DNA from: Blastomonas aquatica
Lineage (GTDB): Bacteria; Pseudomonadota; Alphaproteobacteria; Sphingomonadales; Sphingomonadaceae
Direction: 5' to 3'
NCBI RefSeq assembly: GCF_014639875.1
Contig: NZ_BMGD01000006.1
Coordinates: 207,866-271,865, forward strand
Length of the DNA: 64,000 nucleotides
Position numbers and translations under genes: made by a program. Below the pieces are notes generated by a model that worked only from the letters and a program-made list of their open reading frames with translations, was not told the origin of the DNA and made no database searches. Shown here piece by piece: positions 7,948 to 15,598 of this stretch; position 1 is the stretch's first letter; every line of letters starts with the position of its first letter.

Positions 7948-8364
7948 TTACACTTCGATATCCAGCTCGGTCGGCGCAGCGCCTGCTCGCAGCTTGTCAG
8001 CCTGCATGCCGGCATTCAGGGCGGGATCGGCCGACAGCGTCAAATGGCGGACCGGTTCTGCCGGGAGGATGATGCGCTCGGCCGCTGCATATTGCGAACC
8101 TGGCTCTGCTGCCAGCCCTTCGGGATCGTCCGGGTACTTCCGGGCCGAACCGCCCTTGGCGCGTCGCCCTTCGCGCTGCGGATCGACGGCAGCAAGCGTC
8201 ACCAGCATCTGGACCGAGGCGAGCGGATGCGGTTGCTGCGCTGCGACCGGCTTGGGCAGAGTCTCTGCGCCCGCCACCGGTTCCCCGCCAGCGCCGACAG
8301 ATCGGGGTTGTCCGGTGATCACAGCAAGGATGCGCGATAGTGGCAAATGCGCGCCGATCTGCAC
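7948..8364 (-). CDS. Unknown Pro/Ala-rich protein with a strong ribosome binding site
   Basis: A 138-residue frame on the minus strand, divergent from flgI. The GTG start at 8362-8364 is preceded at good spacing by GGAGGAG, one of the strongest ribosome binding sites in the window, which argues that it is real. There is no signal peptide or membrane helix. The sequence is rich in Ala, Pro and Arg and ends in LDIEV. I do not recognise a family. It lies entirely within the flagellar cluster, so a role in rod or P-ring assembly or a secreted function is possible but unsupported. Confidence 0.55.
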   Translation of the reverse strand: MQIGAHLPLSRILAVITGQPRSVGAGGEPVAGAETLPKPVAAQQPHPLASVQMLVTLAAVDPQREGRRAKGGSARKYPDDPEGLAAEPGSQYAAAERIILPAEPVRHLTLSADPALNAGMQADKLRAGAAPTELDIEV

Positions 8365-8404
8365 GATAATCTCCTCCGGGAGAGCCCTTCTCCCCCCTTT
8401 CCAT

Positions 8405-8414
8405 CCTATAAGAA
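8405..8414 (+). promoter_or_regulatory. Candidate flgI promoter -10 element
   Basis: CCTATAAGAA lies 34 bp before the flgI start and resembles the recurrent element CTATAATRGAA seen before other flagellar operons. It is the weaker kind of match, lacking the final T of TATAAT. GAGGACAAG further downstream is the flgI ribosome binding site. Confidence 0.4.
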
Positions 8415-8447
8415 AAAGACACGGACACGGGGTTTGAGGACAAGATT

Positions 8448-9554
8448 ATGCGAATTGGAGCGATATTCGTTACCGCGGCGGTGATCTTGTGCGCAACATC
8501 CGTCCCAGCTTGGGCCGGATCACGGGTCAAGGATATCGTCGCCTTTGAAAATGTTCGCACCAACCAGCTGGTTGGCTACGGCCTCGTGGTCGGCCTTGCG
8601 GGCACGGGCGACAGGACCCGCAATGTGCCCTTTACCGAAGAATCGCTGCAGGCGATGCTCGAGCGCATGGGAGTGAATGTTCGAGACACCCAGCTTCGTA
8701 CCAGAAACGTCGCTGCCGTCTCGGTCACCGCCACGCTGCCTGCCTTTGCACGCGCCGGATCGCGGATTGACGTTCAAGTCGCAGCGCTGGGCGATTCGAC
8801 CAGCCTGCAGGGCGGGACGCTGCTGATCTCGCCGCTCCGCGCGCTTGATGGAGAGATCTATGCCGTGGCGCAGGGTCCCCTGGCGGTATCGGGCTTCAAT
8901 GCCCGCGGGGCCGGCGCAAGCATCAGCCGCGGCGTCGCAACTTCCGCGCGGATCGCCAGCGGCGGCATCGTCGAGCGCGAGGTAGCCTATGCGCTCGGAT
9001 CGGCCGAAACGCTCAAGCTCGCCCTCAACAACCCGGACTTTACCACCGCCCAGCGTGTCGCACAGGCGATCAACCGGCGCTTCCCGGGAGCGGCGCGGAT
9101 GCTGGATCCGGCAACGGTGGAATTGCGGCGTGCCGCCAGTTCTGAAACGACGCTGCTCGACATGCTGCCCGAGATCGAAAATCTGGCGGTCGATGTCGAT
9201 CAGCCGGCACGCATCGTCGTCAACGAGGCCGCGGGCACCGTCGTCATGACCGCCAATGTCCGCATCAGCCCGGTCGCGATCGCGCAGGGCGGCCTTACGA
9301 TCAGTGTTTCAGAGAACCCGATCGCCTCGCAGCCGGCCCCGTTCGCCGAGGGCGAAACCGTAATACTGCCGCGAACCCAGATCACGGTGGACGATGGCGG
9401 CGGCGCCTCGATGGCCATGCTTGAGGGGGGCACCTCGCTGCAGTCGCTGGTGAGCGGTCTGAACAGCCTGGGCGTATCACCACGCGACCTCATCACGATA
9501 TTGCTGGCCCTCAAGGGGGCTGGCGCACTCCAAGCGGAGATCGAAGTCCAGTGA
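8448..9554 (+). CDS. flgI: FlgI flagellar P-ring protein
   Basis: A 368-residue periplasmic protein with a Sec signal peptide (about residues 1-23, ending PAWAG) and the highly conserved FlgI opening RVKDIVAFENVRTNQLVGYG and LVVGLAGTGD. The interior repeats and C-terminal LQSLVSGLNSLGVSPRD segment are also typical. FlgI forms the P-ring bushing in the peptidoglycan layer. FlgA, the P-ring chaperone, is encoded at 26.5 kb. The stop overlaps the flgJ start (GTGA). Confidence 0.97.
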   Translation: MRIGAIFVTAAVILCATSVPAWAGSRVKDIVAFENVRTNQLVGYGLVVGLAGTGDRTRNVPFTEESLQAMLERMGVNVRDTQLRTRNVAAVSVTATLPAFARAGSRIDVQVAALGDSTSLQGGTLLISPLRALDGEIYAVAQGPLAVSGFNARGAGASISRGVATSARIASGGIVEREVAYALGSAETLKLALNNPDFTTAQRVAQAINRRFPGAARMLDPATVELRRAASSETTLLDMLPEIENLAVDVDQPARIVVNEAAGTVVMTANVRISPVAIAQGGLTISVSENPIASQPAPFAEGETVILPRTQITVDDGGGASMAMLEGGTSLQSLVSGLNSLGVSPRDLITILLALKGAGALQAEIEVQ

Positions 9555-9847
9555 CCGACCCAATTGCCCCCACAGCCGGCCCGTCGTCGGCTCCCTCGCT
9601 GCCCGCGAACCATGCCGCCATCGCGCGCACAGCCGAGAACTTCGAAGCCGTGTTCATGGGCGAGATGGCCAAGCTGATGCTCGAGAGCGTCGATATCGGC
9701 GACACCTTTTCTGGTGGCCATGGCGAAGAGATCTTCCGGGGCATGCTGGGCGAGAAGCTGGGCAGCGAAATGGCCCGGCGCGGCGGCGTGGGGCTGGCCC
9801 CGGCAGTCATGGAACAAATGTTGAAGATGCAGGAAGGATCCTCATGA
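9551..9847 (+). CDS. flgJ: Rod-binding protein, FlgJ N-terminal domain only
   Basis: A 98-residue protein corresponding to the rod-capping domain of FlgJ: ENFEAVFMGEMAKLML, DTFSGGHGEEIFRGMLGEKL and MARRGGVGLAPAVMEQM. As in many alphaproteobacteria it lacks the C-terminal peptidoglycan hydrolase domain of enterobacterial FlgJ. A separate muramidase-like protein is encoded at 40.6 kb and could supply that activity. The GTG start overlaps the flgI stop, and its own stop overlaps flgN. Confidence 0.93.
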   Translation: MTDPIAPTAGPSSAPSLPANHAAIARTAENFEAVFMGEMAKLMLESVDIGDTFSGGHGEEIFRGMLGEKLGSEMARRGGVGLAPAVMEQMLKMQEGSS

Positions 9848-10266
9848 TCGAAGACGTACTGGATGTGTCGGGATCGCTCACCCGGCTGATGCGCGATGAG
9901 AGCGCTGCATTGCTGGAGCAGGGCCGGTGCGCCGAACATGAACAGATCGTCGCCGCCAAACGACGGCTCGCAGGACTGCTCGATGGCGAGATCGCCAGGC
10001 TGAACCGGGTCATGCCGGACTGGCTGCAGCAGCTTGGAGAAGATGCCGGCGAGGCATTGCGTACGGCCATTGCTGATCTGCGCGAGGCGGCTGCGGCCAA
10101 TGCCCGCATCGTCGAGCGCCATCTGAGCCTGTCGAACGACATGATTGCCGCAGTCGCCGACGAAGCGCGGCGGCTTTCGGGTAACCGGGGCTTCAACTAC
10201 CAGGAATCGGGCACCATGATACACCGCGACGGAACCAGCCCGATCTCGGTCAACACCCGCCTGTAA
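9844..10266 (+). CDS. flgN: FlgN-like export chaperone
   Basis: A 140-residue, mostly helical protein beginning MIEDVLDVSGSLTRLMRDES, with a central coiled-coil stretch and a C-terminal tail SPISVNTRL. Such a tail is seen in FlgN proteins. FlgN binds the hook-filament junction proteins FlgK and FlgL and delivers them to the export gate. It follows flgJ with a 4-bp overlap, as in other alphaproteobacterial flagellar loci. FlgN sequences diverge widely, so the call relies on size, tail and position. Confidence 0.8.
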   Translation: MIEDVLDVSGSLTRLMRDESAALLEQGRCAEHEQIVAAKRRLAGLLDGEIARLNRVMPDWLQQLGEDAGEALRTAIADLREAAAANARIVERHLSLSNDMIAAVADEARRLSGNRGFNYQESGTMIHRDGTSPISVNTRL

Positions 10267-10317
10267 TCGGCCTGCCCTAAGCGAACTGGCCTGAACACCC
10301 GGGCTGGAAAGAGTTTT

Positions 10318-10343
10318 GCGCGCAGCCGTAAAGGGCTGCGCGC
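10318..10343. terminator. Hairpin between convergent flgN and flgB
   Basis: A perfect 10-bp stem GCGCGCAGCC / GGCTGCGCGC with a 6-nt loop lies in the gap between the converging flgN and flgB genes. T-runs on either side are weak, so termination efficiency is uncertain. Confidence 0.5.
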
Positions 10344-10373
10344 ATTGCTTTGTGCGCTGTTGGCGGACAGCGA

Positions 10374-10799
10374 TCAGCCGCCGCCGTTCTTGCCCACCGC
10401 GGTCTTCATCAGCTGCATCTGTTTGCGGTAGAGGTTGGTCAGCGCGGCAAATTCGGCCTGGATCGCGCCCAGCTTCATCACCTGCTCTTCGAGCGTGACA
10501 TTGTTGCCATCGGGCTTGGTCTCGGTCACGTCCTCGTCCGGTATGATGCCCGCCGCAGTCTGCTGCGAAGCGCCAAGCGCCTTCATGCCACCCGTCAGCT
10601 GAACCTGCGGCCGCGATACATGGGGCGCGCCGCCTGCATCGACCATATAGGCAAAGCTGGGGGCCTCCATCTCGCGGGCCTTGAACCCGGGGGTATCGCT
10701 ATTGGCGATGTTCTGCGCGATGACATGCTGACGCCGGGATAGGTGACCCATCGCCTGGCTGATACCGCGCATCAACGGGGGAACTGTCTCGCTCATCAT
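10374..10799 (-). CDS. flgB: FlgB proximal rod protein
   Basis: A 141-residue rod protein. The N-terminal motif HVIAQNIANSDTPGFKAREM is diagnostic, and the C-terminal helix LEEQVMKLGAIQAEFAALTN closes the family signature. It is the second gene of a minus-strand pair behind the large propeller protein (15 bp gap) rather than beside flgC, which is unusual. FlgB forms the proximal rod with FlgC and FlgF. Confidence 0.94.
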   Translation of the reverse strand: MMSETVPPLMRGISQAMGHLSRRQHVIAQNIANSDTPGFKAREMEAPSFAYMVDAGGAPHVSRPQVQLTGGMKALGASQQTAAGIIPDEDVTETKPDGNNVTLEEQVMKLGAIQAEFAALTNLYRKQMQLMKTAVGKNGGG

Positions 10800-10814
10800 G
10801 AACTCCCTGGAAAA

Positions 10815-13556
10815 TCAGAATCTGGTGGTGCCGAAACCGAACGTCAGGCTGGATATCCGGGTCAGCGCATCCTGATAGCGGGCGATCTGCGCCTGCTGAT
10901 AGGGCGACGCGCTGCCGCCGGACGCGCCGCGGCTGCCGTCAACGATCCGGGCCTTGCCATCGTCCCAATACAGCGAGCGATAGGCGGTCTGGGTCATCGA
11001 GATGGCGCTCTTGACTCTGGCGAGCGCGACGGCGGCGCTTTCCTTGCTCGAAAGGTCGAGCGCGTGCGTGAGATCCAGGCCATAATTGCCGCCCGGGCGG
11101 ACCTTTGGCGCAAGCGCTCCCAAGACCGGCGGCGCCACCAGCCTGGCCGCGGGCAGGCCGAGCTTGGCGAGCGCATCGCGCCCCGCCCCGCCGGCGACCA
11201 GTTCGATCCGGTTGCCGGACTTGGCCACGATGCTGAGCGACCGCATGCCATCGACCGCAGGCGTGGTCACAATCGCTTTCGAACCCGTGATCTTGCTCAC
11301 CTTGTCCGCGAGCGTCGTCAGCGTCTCGCCCGCATCGATCGTGATCCGCCGCGCCGCGCCATCGCCGACCCGGATAGCGAACTGGTCACCCGCGCGCAGA
11401 CTGGTCTGCGCGGTAAGGTCAATCGAAGGCTGATCGCCAAGCGCGCCGCGCCGCAGGCCCAGCGCACCGAGAACGGTTGATCCGCCCGTTGCTGCAGCAA
11501 TCCGCACCGGTTCGGTCCGAAGCGTGGAAAGACCAAATTGATCGACACGCGCGACCGCGCCGGTGGCACCGTCGAAGCGGGCCACGAAGCCGTCCACGCT
11601 GCCGCGACGGGCGCCTGACAGATCGCCAGCGGTTCGTCCGCCCGCATACAGTGTGCCATTCATGAAGGTGAGGCTGTCGATCTGATCATCGCCGCCGGTG
11701 CCGACATAGGTAACCAGGGTGTTAGCCAGATCCGCGCTGACCCGCGCGACAAAGCCGTCACGCGCGCCACTGATGGCGTTGACCTGGCTTCCCGGAACGG
11801 CCGAGGACGCAGCGCCGCCCACCGCGATCATCCCGTCGGCGTCGATCGCAAGCACGCGCGCATCGGTGCGGCCGAGGTCGAGCACGCCCAGGTCTGTGGC
11901 CAACGAGGTACCCGCGATCCGCCGCAGCGTCGCCTGACCGCTCTCGCTCGTCAGCACCAGCACATTGCCGTCCTGGCCGACCGCCAACGCGGTAACGGAA
12001 TCGCCGCCGCCGCTGTCGATGCTGCGCCGTTCGCGCAGCGTGCCTGTCGCATCGAGCCTGGCGACGAACGCATCGCCGCCGCCTGTTGCTGCCCGACCGC
12101 CGACATAGATCGAGCCATCTGCCCCAACCGCCAGCGCGGTGGCGACATCGCTGCCGCGCGCGCGAACCAAGGTGGATGAAAGTTCGGCGCCTTCGGCATC
12201 GAAGCGGACGACGATCATGTCGCCATCGCTCTGCGCGCCATCGAAGCTGCCGGTGACGGTCCCCGCGACGACGATCTCGCCGCCCGGCCCGATCTGGACC
12301 GCCGCACCGTTCGCGGCCCCGGTTGCGCCGAGCTCACGCTGCCAGACAACCCGCCCCTCGCTGTCGACCTTGGTCAGGAAGAGGTCCTGCGAACCGGCGA
12401 TCCGGTTGGCGGCAAGATCGCCTGCCGTCGTTCCGACGATGTAGCTTGCGCCATCGGAGCCGGTGACGATCGCCTGCGCGGAGGTCGCAGCCGCGCGCTC
12501 GGTAGAGGGTCGCTCGACCCCTTCGATCGCCTTGAATTTTGGCGCGGTCAGCGCGGCGCGCTCGCTTGCCAGCCGATCGCTTGCCGAAATCTGCGACAGC
12601 GTAAGCCTCTGCAGGTCGCCCGCAGGGTCATCGAACCGCATCATCTGCACCGATGTGGGCTTTGCAGGATCGGTCATGCCGGTCGCCACCACCAGCGCAT
12701 CGCTGGCACCGATCTGGTCGATCGAAACCTGTTCGTTGCCGGGGTTTTCGATCCTGAAGCCCCAGCTCCCCGTGCTCTTGTCGGGGACGAAGCGGACCAG
12801 CCAGCGCGGCGTCGGATTGCCGTTTGCGTCGAGATTGGGGCTGCCATCGGGCTGGCGCAGAGGAACCGCGGCGATCGCTTGGTTGATCGCCTCCGAGACC
12901 GAATCCAGCGTCGGCGGCTGGGGACCACCGGCCAGATCGACCGAAATGGTGTCGCTGGCGCTGCCGCGCGCGATGGTCACGACGAACTGCTCGGTGCCTG
13001 TCAGCGCAGCCAGAGGCGCATTTCTGGCCTCGGCAACACCCTTGCCAATGATCTTGCCCACGGGTCCGGCCGTCGCAATGGCGACCGACTTTGCGCTGCT
13101 GCTCGATCTTTCGAAGGCGAGAGTCAGCAAGTCGCCCGGGGCAGTGCCGATGAAGGCTTCGAGATCCTTCAAGCCTTTGGCGAAGACGGCTTGCAGCGGC
13201 TTGCGAACCACGTCGGTCGAACCGGCCACCGCCGCTTCGGCAAGCACACGCAGCCGGTCGAGCGCCTTGTACGTCGTAAATGTCGCGGCAACATCGTTGG
13301 TCAGCTTCTGGCCGCCACTGGGCTTGCTATCGACGATCGACGTCAGGCGGCGGATCGCTGCAACCTGCGAAGATACGGGCGATTCGGCGCCCGCCTGCCT
13401 CCAGGGTGGTGTCGTCTCGGGCGTTGTGAAGGCCGCCTTGGCCCTGCGCACAGCGAGGGTTTCCACCGTCAGCGCGTTGCTGCCCCAGGTGCCAAAACTG
13501 TTGGTGCCGGTAAGAAGGCTCAGGCCGGCCAGGCTGCTGTTGAGGTTCAGTGTCAT
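10815..13556 (-). CDS. Large flagellin/hook-like protein with an internal beta-propeller
   Basis: About 913 residues from the ATG at 13554-13556 (a GTG 12 bp upstream is possible). The N-terminal third and the C-terminal 200 residues look like hook-filament secreted proteins: segments such as RITIDAGETLTTLADKVSKI resemble FliD/FlgL outer domains, and both ends are helical. Between them, about residues 360-700 hold at least six repeats of the pattern A-x-x-x-DG-x-x-Y/V-V-G-G followed by DAFVARLDATG, typical of SBBP-type beta-propellers. No signal peptide is seen, as expected for a type III substrate. It is co-transcribed with flgB and divergent from fliG. Caulobacter FlaEY is the only named protein I can suggest as similar, and that is unverified. 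Confidence 0.8.
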   Translation of the reverse strand: MTLNLNSSLAGLSLLTGTNSFGTWGSNALTVETLAVRRAKAAFTTPETTPPWRQAGAESPVSSQVAAIRRLTSIVDSKPSGGQKLTNDVAATFTTYKALDRLRVLAEAAVAGSTDVVRKPLQAVFAKGLKDLEAFIGTAPGDLLTLAFERSSSSAKSVAIATAGPVGKIIGKGVAEARNAPLAALTGTEQFVVTIARGSASDTISVDLAGGPQPPTLDSVSEAINQAIAAVPLRQPDGSPNLDANGNPTPRWLVRFVPDKSTGSWGFRIENPGNEQVSIDQIGASDALVVATGMTDPAKPTSVQMMRFDDPAGDLQRLTLSQISASDRLASERAALTAPKFKAIEGVERPSTERAAATSAQAIVTGSDGASYIVGTTAGDLAANRIAGSQDLFLTKVDSEGRVVWQRELGATGAANGAAVQIGPGGEIVVAGTVTGSFDGAQSDGDMIVVRFDAEGAELSSTLVRARGSDVATALAVGADGSIYVGGRAATGGGDAFVARLDATGTLRERRSIDSGGGDSVTALAVGQDGNVLVLTSESGQATLRRIAGTSLATDLGVLDLGRTDARVLAIDADGMIAVGGAASSAVPGSQVNAISGARDGFVARVSADLANTLVTYVGTGGDDQIDSLTFMNGTLYAGGRTAGDLSGARRGSVDGFVARFDGATGAVARVDQFGLSTLRTEPVRIAAATGGSTVLGALGLRRGALGDQPSIDLTAQTSLRAGDQFAIRVGDGAARRITIDAGETLTTLADKVSKITGSKAIVTTPAVDGMRSLSIVAKSGNRIELVAGGAGRDALAKLGLPAARLVAPPVLGALAPKVRPGGNYGLDLTHALDLSSKESAAVALARVKSAISMTQTAYRSLYWDDGKARIVDGSRGASGGSASPYQQAQIARYQDALTRISSLTFGFGTTRF

Positions 13557-13592
13557 GTGTTGATCCACCCCGCCAATTGACTGCCAAAGCCT

Positions 13593-13603
13593 CTATAATA
13601 GGA
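13593..13603 (+). promoter_or_regulatory. Flagellar -10-like element before fliG
   Basis: CTATAATAGGA, 63 bp before the fliG start, one of the best matches to the recurrent element. Upstream is TTGACTGCC, but the TTGACT hexamer ends only 11 bp before TATAAT, too close for a normal sigma-70 -35. Confidence 0.6.
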
Positions 13604-13661
13604 CACAAGGCCTGCTCATACGCACGGGTGCGCGGGAATCTTTAGCGTTGGGGAGAAAATC

Positions 13662-14696
13662 ATGACGATGCTGAGCACGATCGGGGAGCCTCCCGAGCTG
13701 AAGAAGTATTCCAATCCTCAGCGCGCCGCAGCCTTGTTGCTGGCGCTGGGCAAGGTGTACGGCGCGCCGATCTGGGAACAGTTGAGCACCGAAGAGGTGA
13801 AGGAGGTTTCATCGACCATCGCGCAACTCGGCCGCCTGCCCTCTAAGGCCGTTGAATATCTGCTGGTGCAATTTACCAGCGAAGTCTCGAGCATGGCCTC
13901 GTTGCATGGATCGTTTGAAACAACCGAGCGGCTGCTGACCGGAATGCTTTCCGACGAGCGGGTCCGCGAAATCATGGAGGACATCCGCGGTCCTTCAGGA
14001 CGTACGATGTGGGACAAGCTGTCGAACGTCAGCGAGGTCGTGCTGGCTGCCTATCTGCGCAACGAATACCCGCAAACCGTTGCGGTGATTCTGACCAAGC
14101 TGAAGTCGGAGCATGCGGCCAGGGTGATCTCCGAACTGCCGGGGGATTTTGCGATCGACGTTATCCAGCGGATGCTCCGGATGGAGCCGGTCCAGAAGGA
14201 AATCGTCGCGGAGATTGAAAACACCCTCAAAAGCGAATTCATGACCAATCTGGCCCGTTCGCAAAAGCGCGATCCGCACGAATTGATGGCCGACGTGTTC
14301 AACGCGCTCGACCGCGCGACCGAGGAGGCGATGCTCTCTGCACTGGAGAACTGCAACCCCGATGCTGCCGAGCGGATCCGCGCACTGATGTTCACCTTCG
14401 AGGATCTGGCAAACCTGTTGCCGGCATCGATCGCCTCGATCGTCAAGAATGCCGACAAGCGGATGATGGCGCTGGCCTTGAAGGGCGCGCCGGAGGATAT
14501 GCGCGTGATTTTCATGAACGCGATGACCGAGCGCGCTGCGAAGATGTTGCGCGAGGACATGGCCGCGATGGGTCCTGTGCGTGCCCGCGAATGCGACGAG
14601 GCGCAGTCGGGTCTCGTGCGGCTCGCCAAGATTCTGGCCGATCGGGGTGAAATCGTGCTCGTCGACCCCAAATCCGATGAATCGATGGTCTATTGA
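13662..14696 (+). CDS. fliG: FliG motor switch protein
   Basis: A 344-residue protein of standard length. It has the N-terminal FliF-binding domain (YSNPQRAAALLLALG), the middle domain (LRNEYPQTVAVILTKLKSEHA, with EHAA in place of the common EHPQ), and the C-terminal torque domain ending AQSGLVRLAKILADRGEIVL. The charged residues of the torque helix are present. FliG couples the stator to the C-ring. It heads fliG-fliH. Confidence 0.96.
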   Translation: MTMLSTIGEPPELKKYSNPQRAAALLLALGKVYGAPIWEQLSTEEVKEVSSTIAQLGRLPSKAVEYLLVQFTSEVSSMASLHGSFETTERLLTGMLSDERVREIMEDIRGPSGRTMWDKLSNVSEVVLAAYLRNEYPQTVAVILTKLKSEHAARVISELPGDFAIDVIQRMLRMEPVQKEIVAEIENTLKSEFMTNLARSQKRDPHELMADVFNALDRATEEAMLSALENCNPDAAERIRALMFTFEDLANLLPASIASIVKNADKRMMALALKGAPEDMRVIFMNAMTERAAKMLREDMAAMGPVRARECDEAQSGLVRLAKILADRGEIVLVDPKSDESMVY

Positions 14697-15400
14697 CGGT
14701 GGAAGCAGTTCAGAACCGCCGCCAGATCCTGCCTTTTGCATTCGATCGCACATTTCCTTCACAGACGGGCGACGGGCCCAGGATGCATCGCAGAAAGACC
14801 GATGCCATCGCGCTGGCGAACGAGGTTGAGGCTTTGCAGGAGCAGATCGCCCGGCTGGAGGAAGGGCATCGCGACGAACTCGCGCTTGTGCGGTCCGAGG
14901 CTTTCGCCGCGGGACTGGATCACGCCCGCACCGAGCGCGAAGAAGCAATCCTCGCGGCGATCGACGCTGCGCAGGCATCGCTCGAGACTCTCGCCATTCA
15001 GCACGAGGAACTGCGCCACGAGGTTGTCGCAGACGCCTGCCAGCTCGCTCTGACGGCGGCGGAAATACTCGCCGGTTGTGCGATCGACCGCGAACCCGGG
15101 CGCCCGATCGACGAGGCAATCGGGCGCGCGCTGCTTCTGGTCACCCGGGGCCAGGAAATAGAAGTGCGGGTCCATCCCGATCTGGTGGAAGATATCACGC
15201 AGCGCATCGCCGTGCGCCAGGCGGGCGACCGCCGGCGCCTGTTCCTGAGCGTTTCGGCCGATCCGGCGATTGTGCCGGGCGATGCCGCGCTGACCTGGGA
15301 GCGCGGCGGCCTGTTGGTCGATGCCGCCAGCCGCCGCCAGGCAGTGCTCGACGAGCTCGAGCCGCTGACGGCAGCCAGCGAGGCTGACAGCCAAGTCTGA
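14693..15400 (+). CDS. fliH: FliH export ATPase regulator
   Basis: A 235-residue protein with a long charged coiled coil (about residues 38-115) and a C-terminal domain containing ALLLVTRGQEIEVRVHPD and the end WERGGLLVDAASRRQAVLDEL, typical of FliH. It binds and holds the ATPase FliI at the export gate through FliN. The start is a TTG overlapping the fliG stop; a GTG at 14699 is an equally reasonable alternative. fliI itself is 23 kb away. Confidence 0.88.
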   Translation: MTVEAVQNRRQILPFAFDRTFPSQTGDGPRMHRRKTDAIALANEVEALQEQIARLEEGHRDELALVRSEAFAAGLDHARTEREEAILAAIDAAQASLETLAIQHEELRHEVVADACQLALTAAEILAGCAIDREPGRPIDEAIGRALLLVTRGQEIEVRVHPDLVEDITQRIAVRQAGDRRRLFLSVSADPAIVPGDAALTWERGGLLVDAASRRQAVLDELEPLTAASEADSQV

Positions 15401-15461
15401 TCCGAAAGGCTGATCCGCGGGGCTGATCCGCTGGGCTGATCCACAGGGTTGATCGGCGCGG
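15397..15461 (+). repeat. Five tandem 13-bp repeats at the fliH end
   Basis: Five head-to-tail copies of a 13-bp unit (CTGATCCGCNGGG and variants) start inside the fliH stop codon region and run into the fliH-fliF gap. Copies are 13 bp apart without spacers. Slippage here would not alter a known protein except at the very end of FliH. Confidence 0.85.
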
Positions 15462-15500
15462 CCGGGACATCTGACTGGCCTGACGAGAATTGCACCAGGC

Positions 15501-15555
15501 GGCAAATTTTTCCTACCGGCAAAAACTGCCGCCTGTCGGCTGCACTATAATGATC
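15501..15555 (+). promoter_or_regulatory. fliF control region with palindromic box and TATAAT element
   Basis: GGCAAATTTTTCC (15501-15513) is followed by a palindromic box CGGCAAAAACTGCCG (15517-15531), then by CTATAATGATC (15545-15555). The palindrome is centred about 22 bp upstream of the first T of TATAAT, roughly where a -35 would lie. The box resembles the ftr elements bound by FlbD in Caulobacter as I recall them (GGCA-x4-TTGCC). The fliF start is 48 bp beyond TATAAT. Confidence 0.55.
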
Positions 15556-15598
15556 CTAAGGGTCGGCTGCTGAGCTGGCGACAATCATCGGGGCCACC

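Noticed and set aside
7937..7951. TTAA-N7-TTAC, a CtrA-like site
   Set aside because: It lies between the ends of two convergent genes and overlaps a stop codon, so it is not at a promoter.
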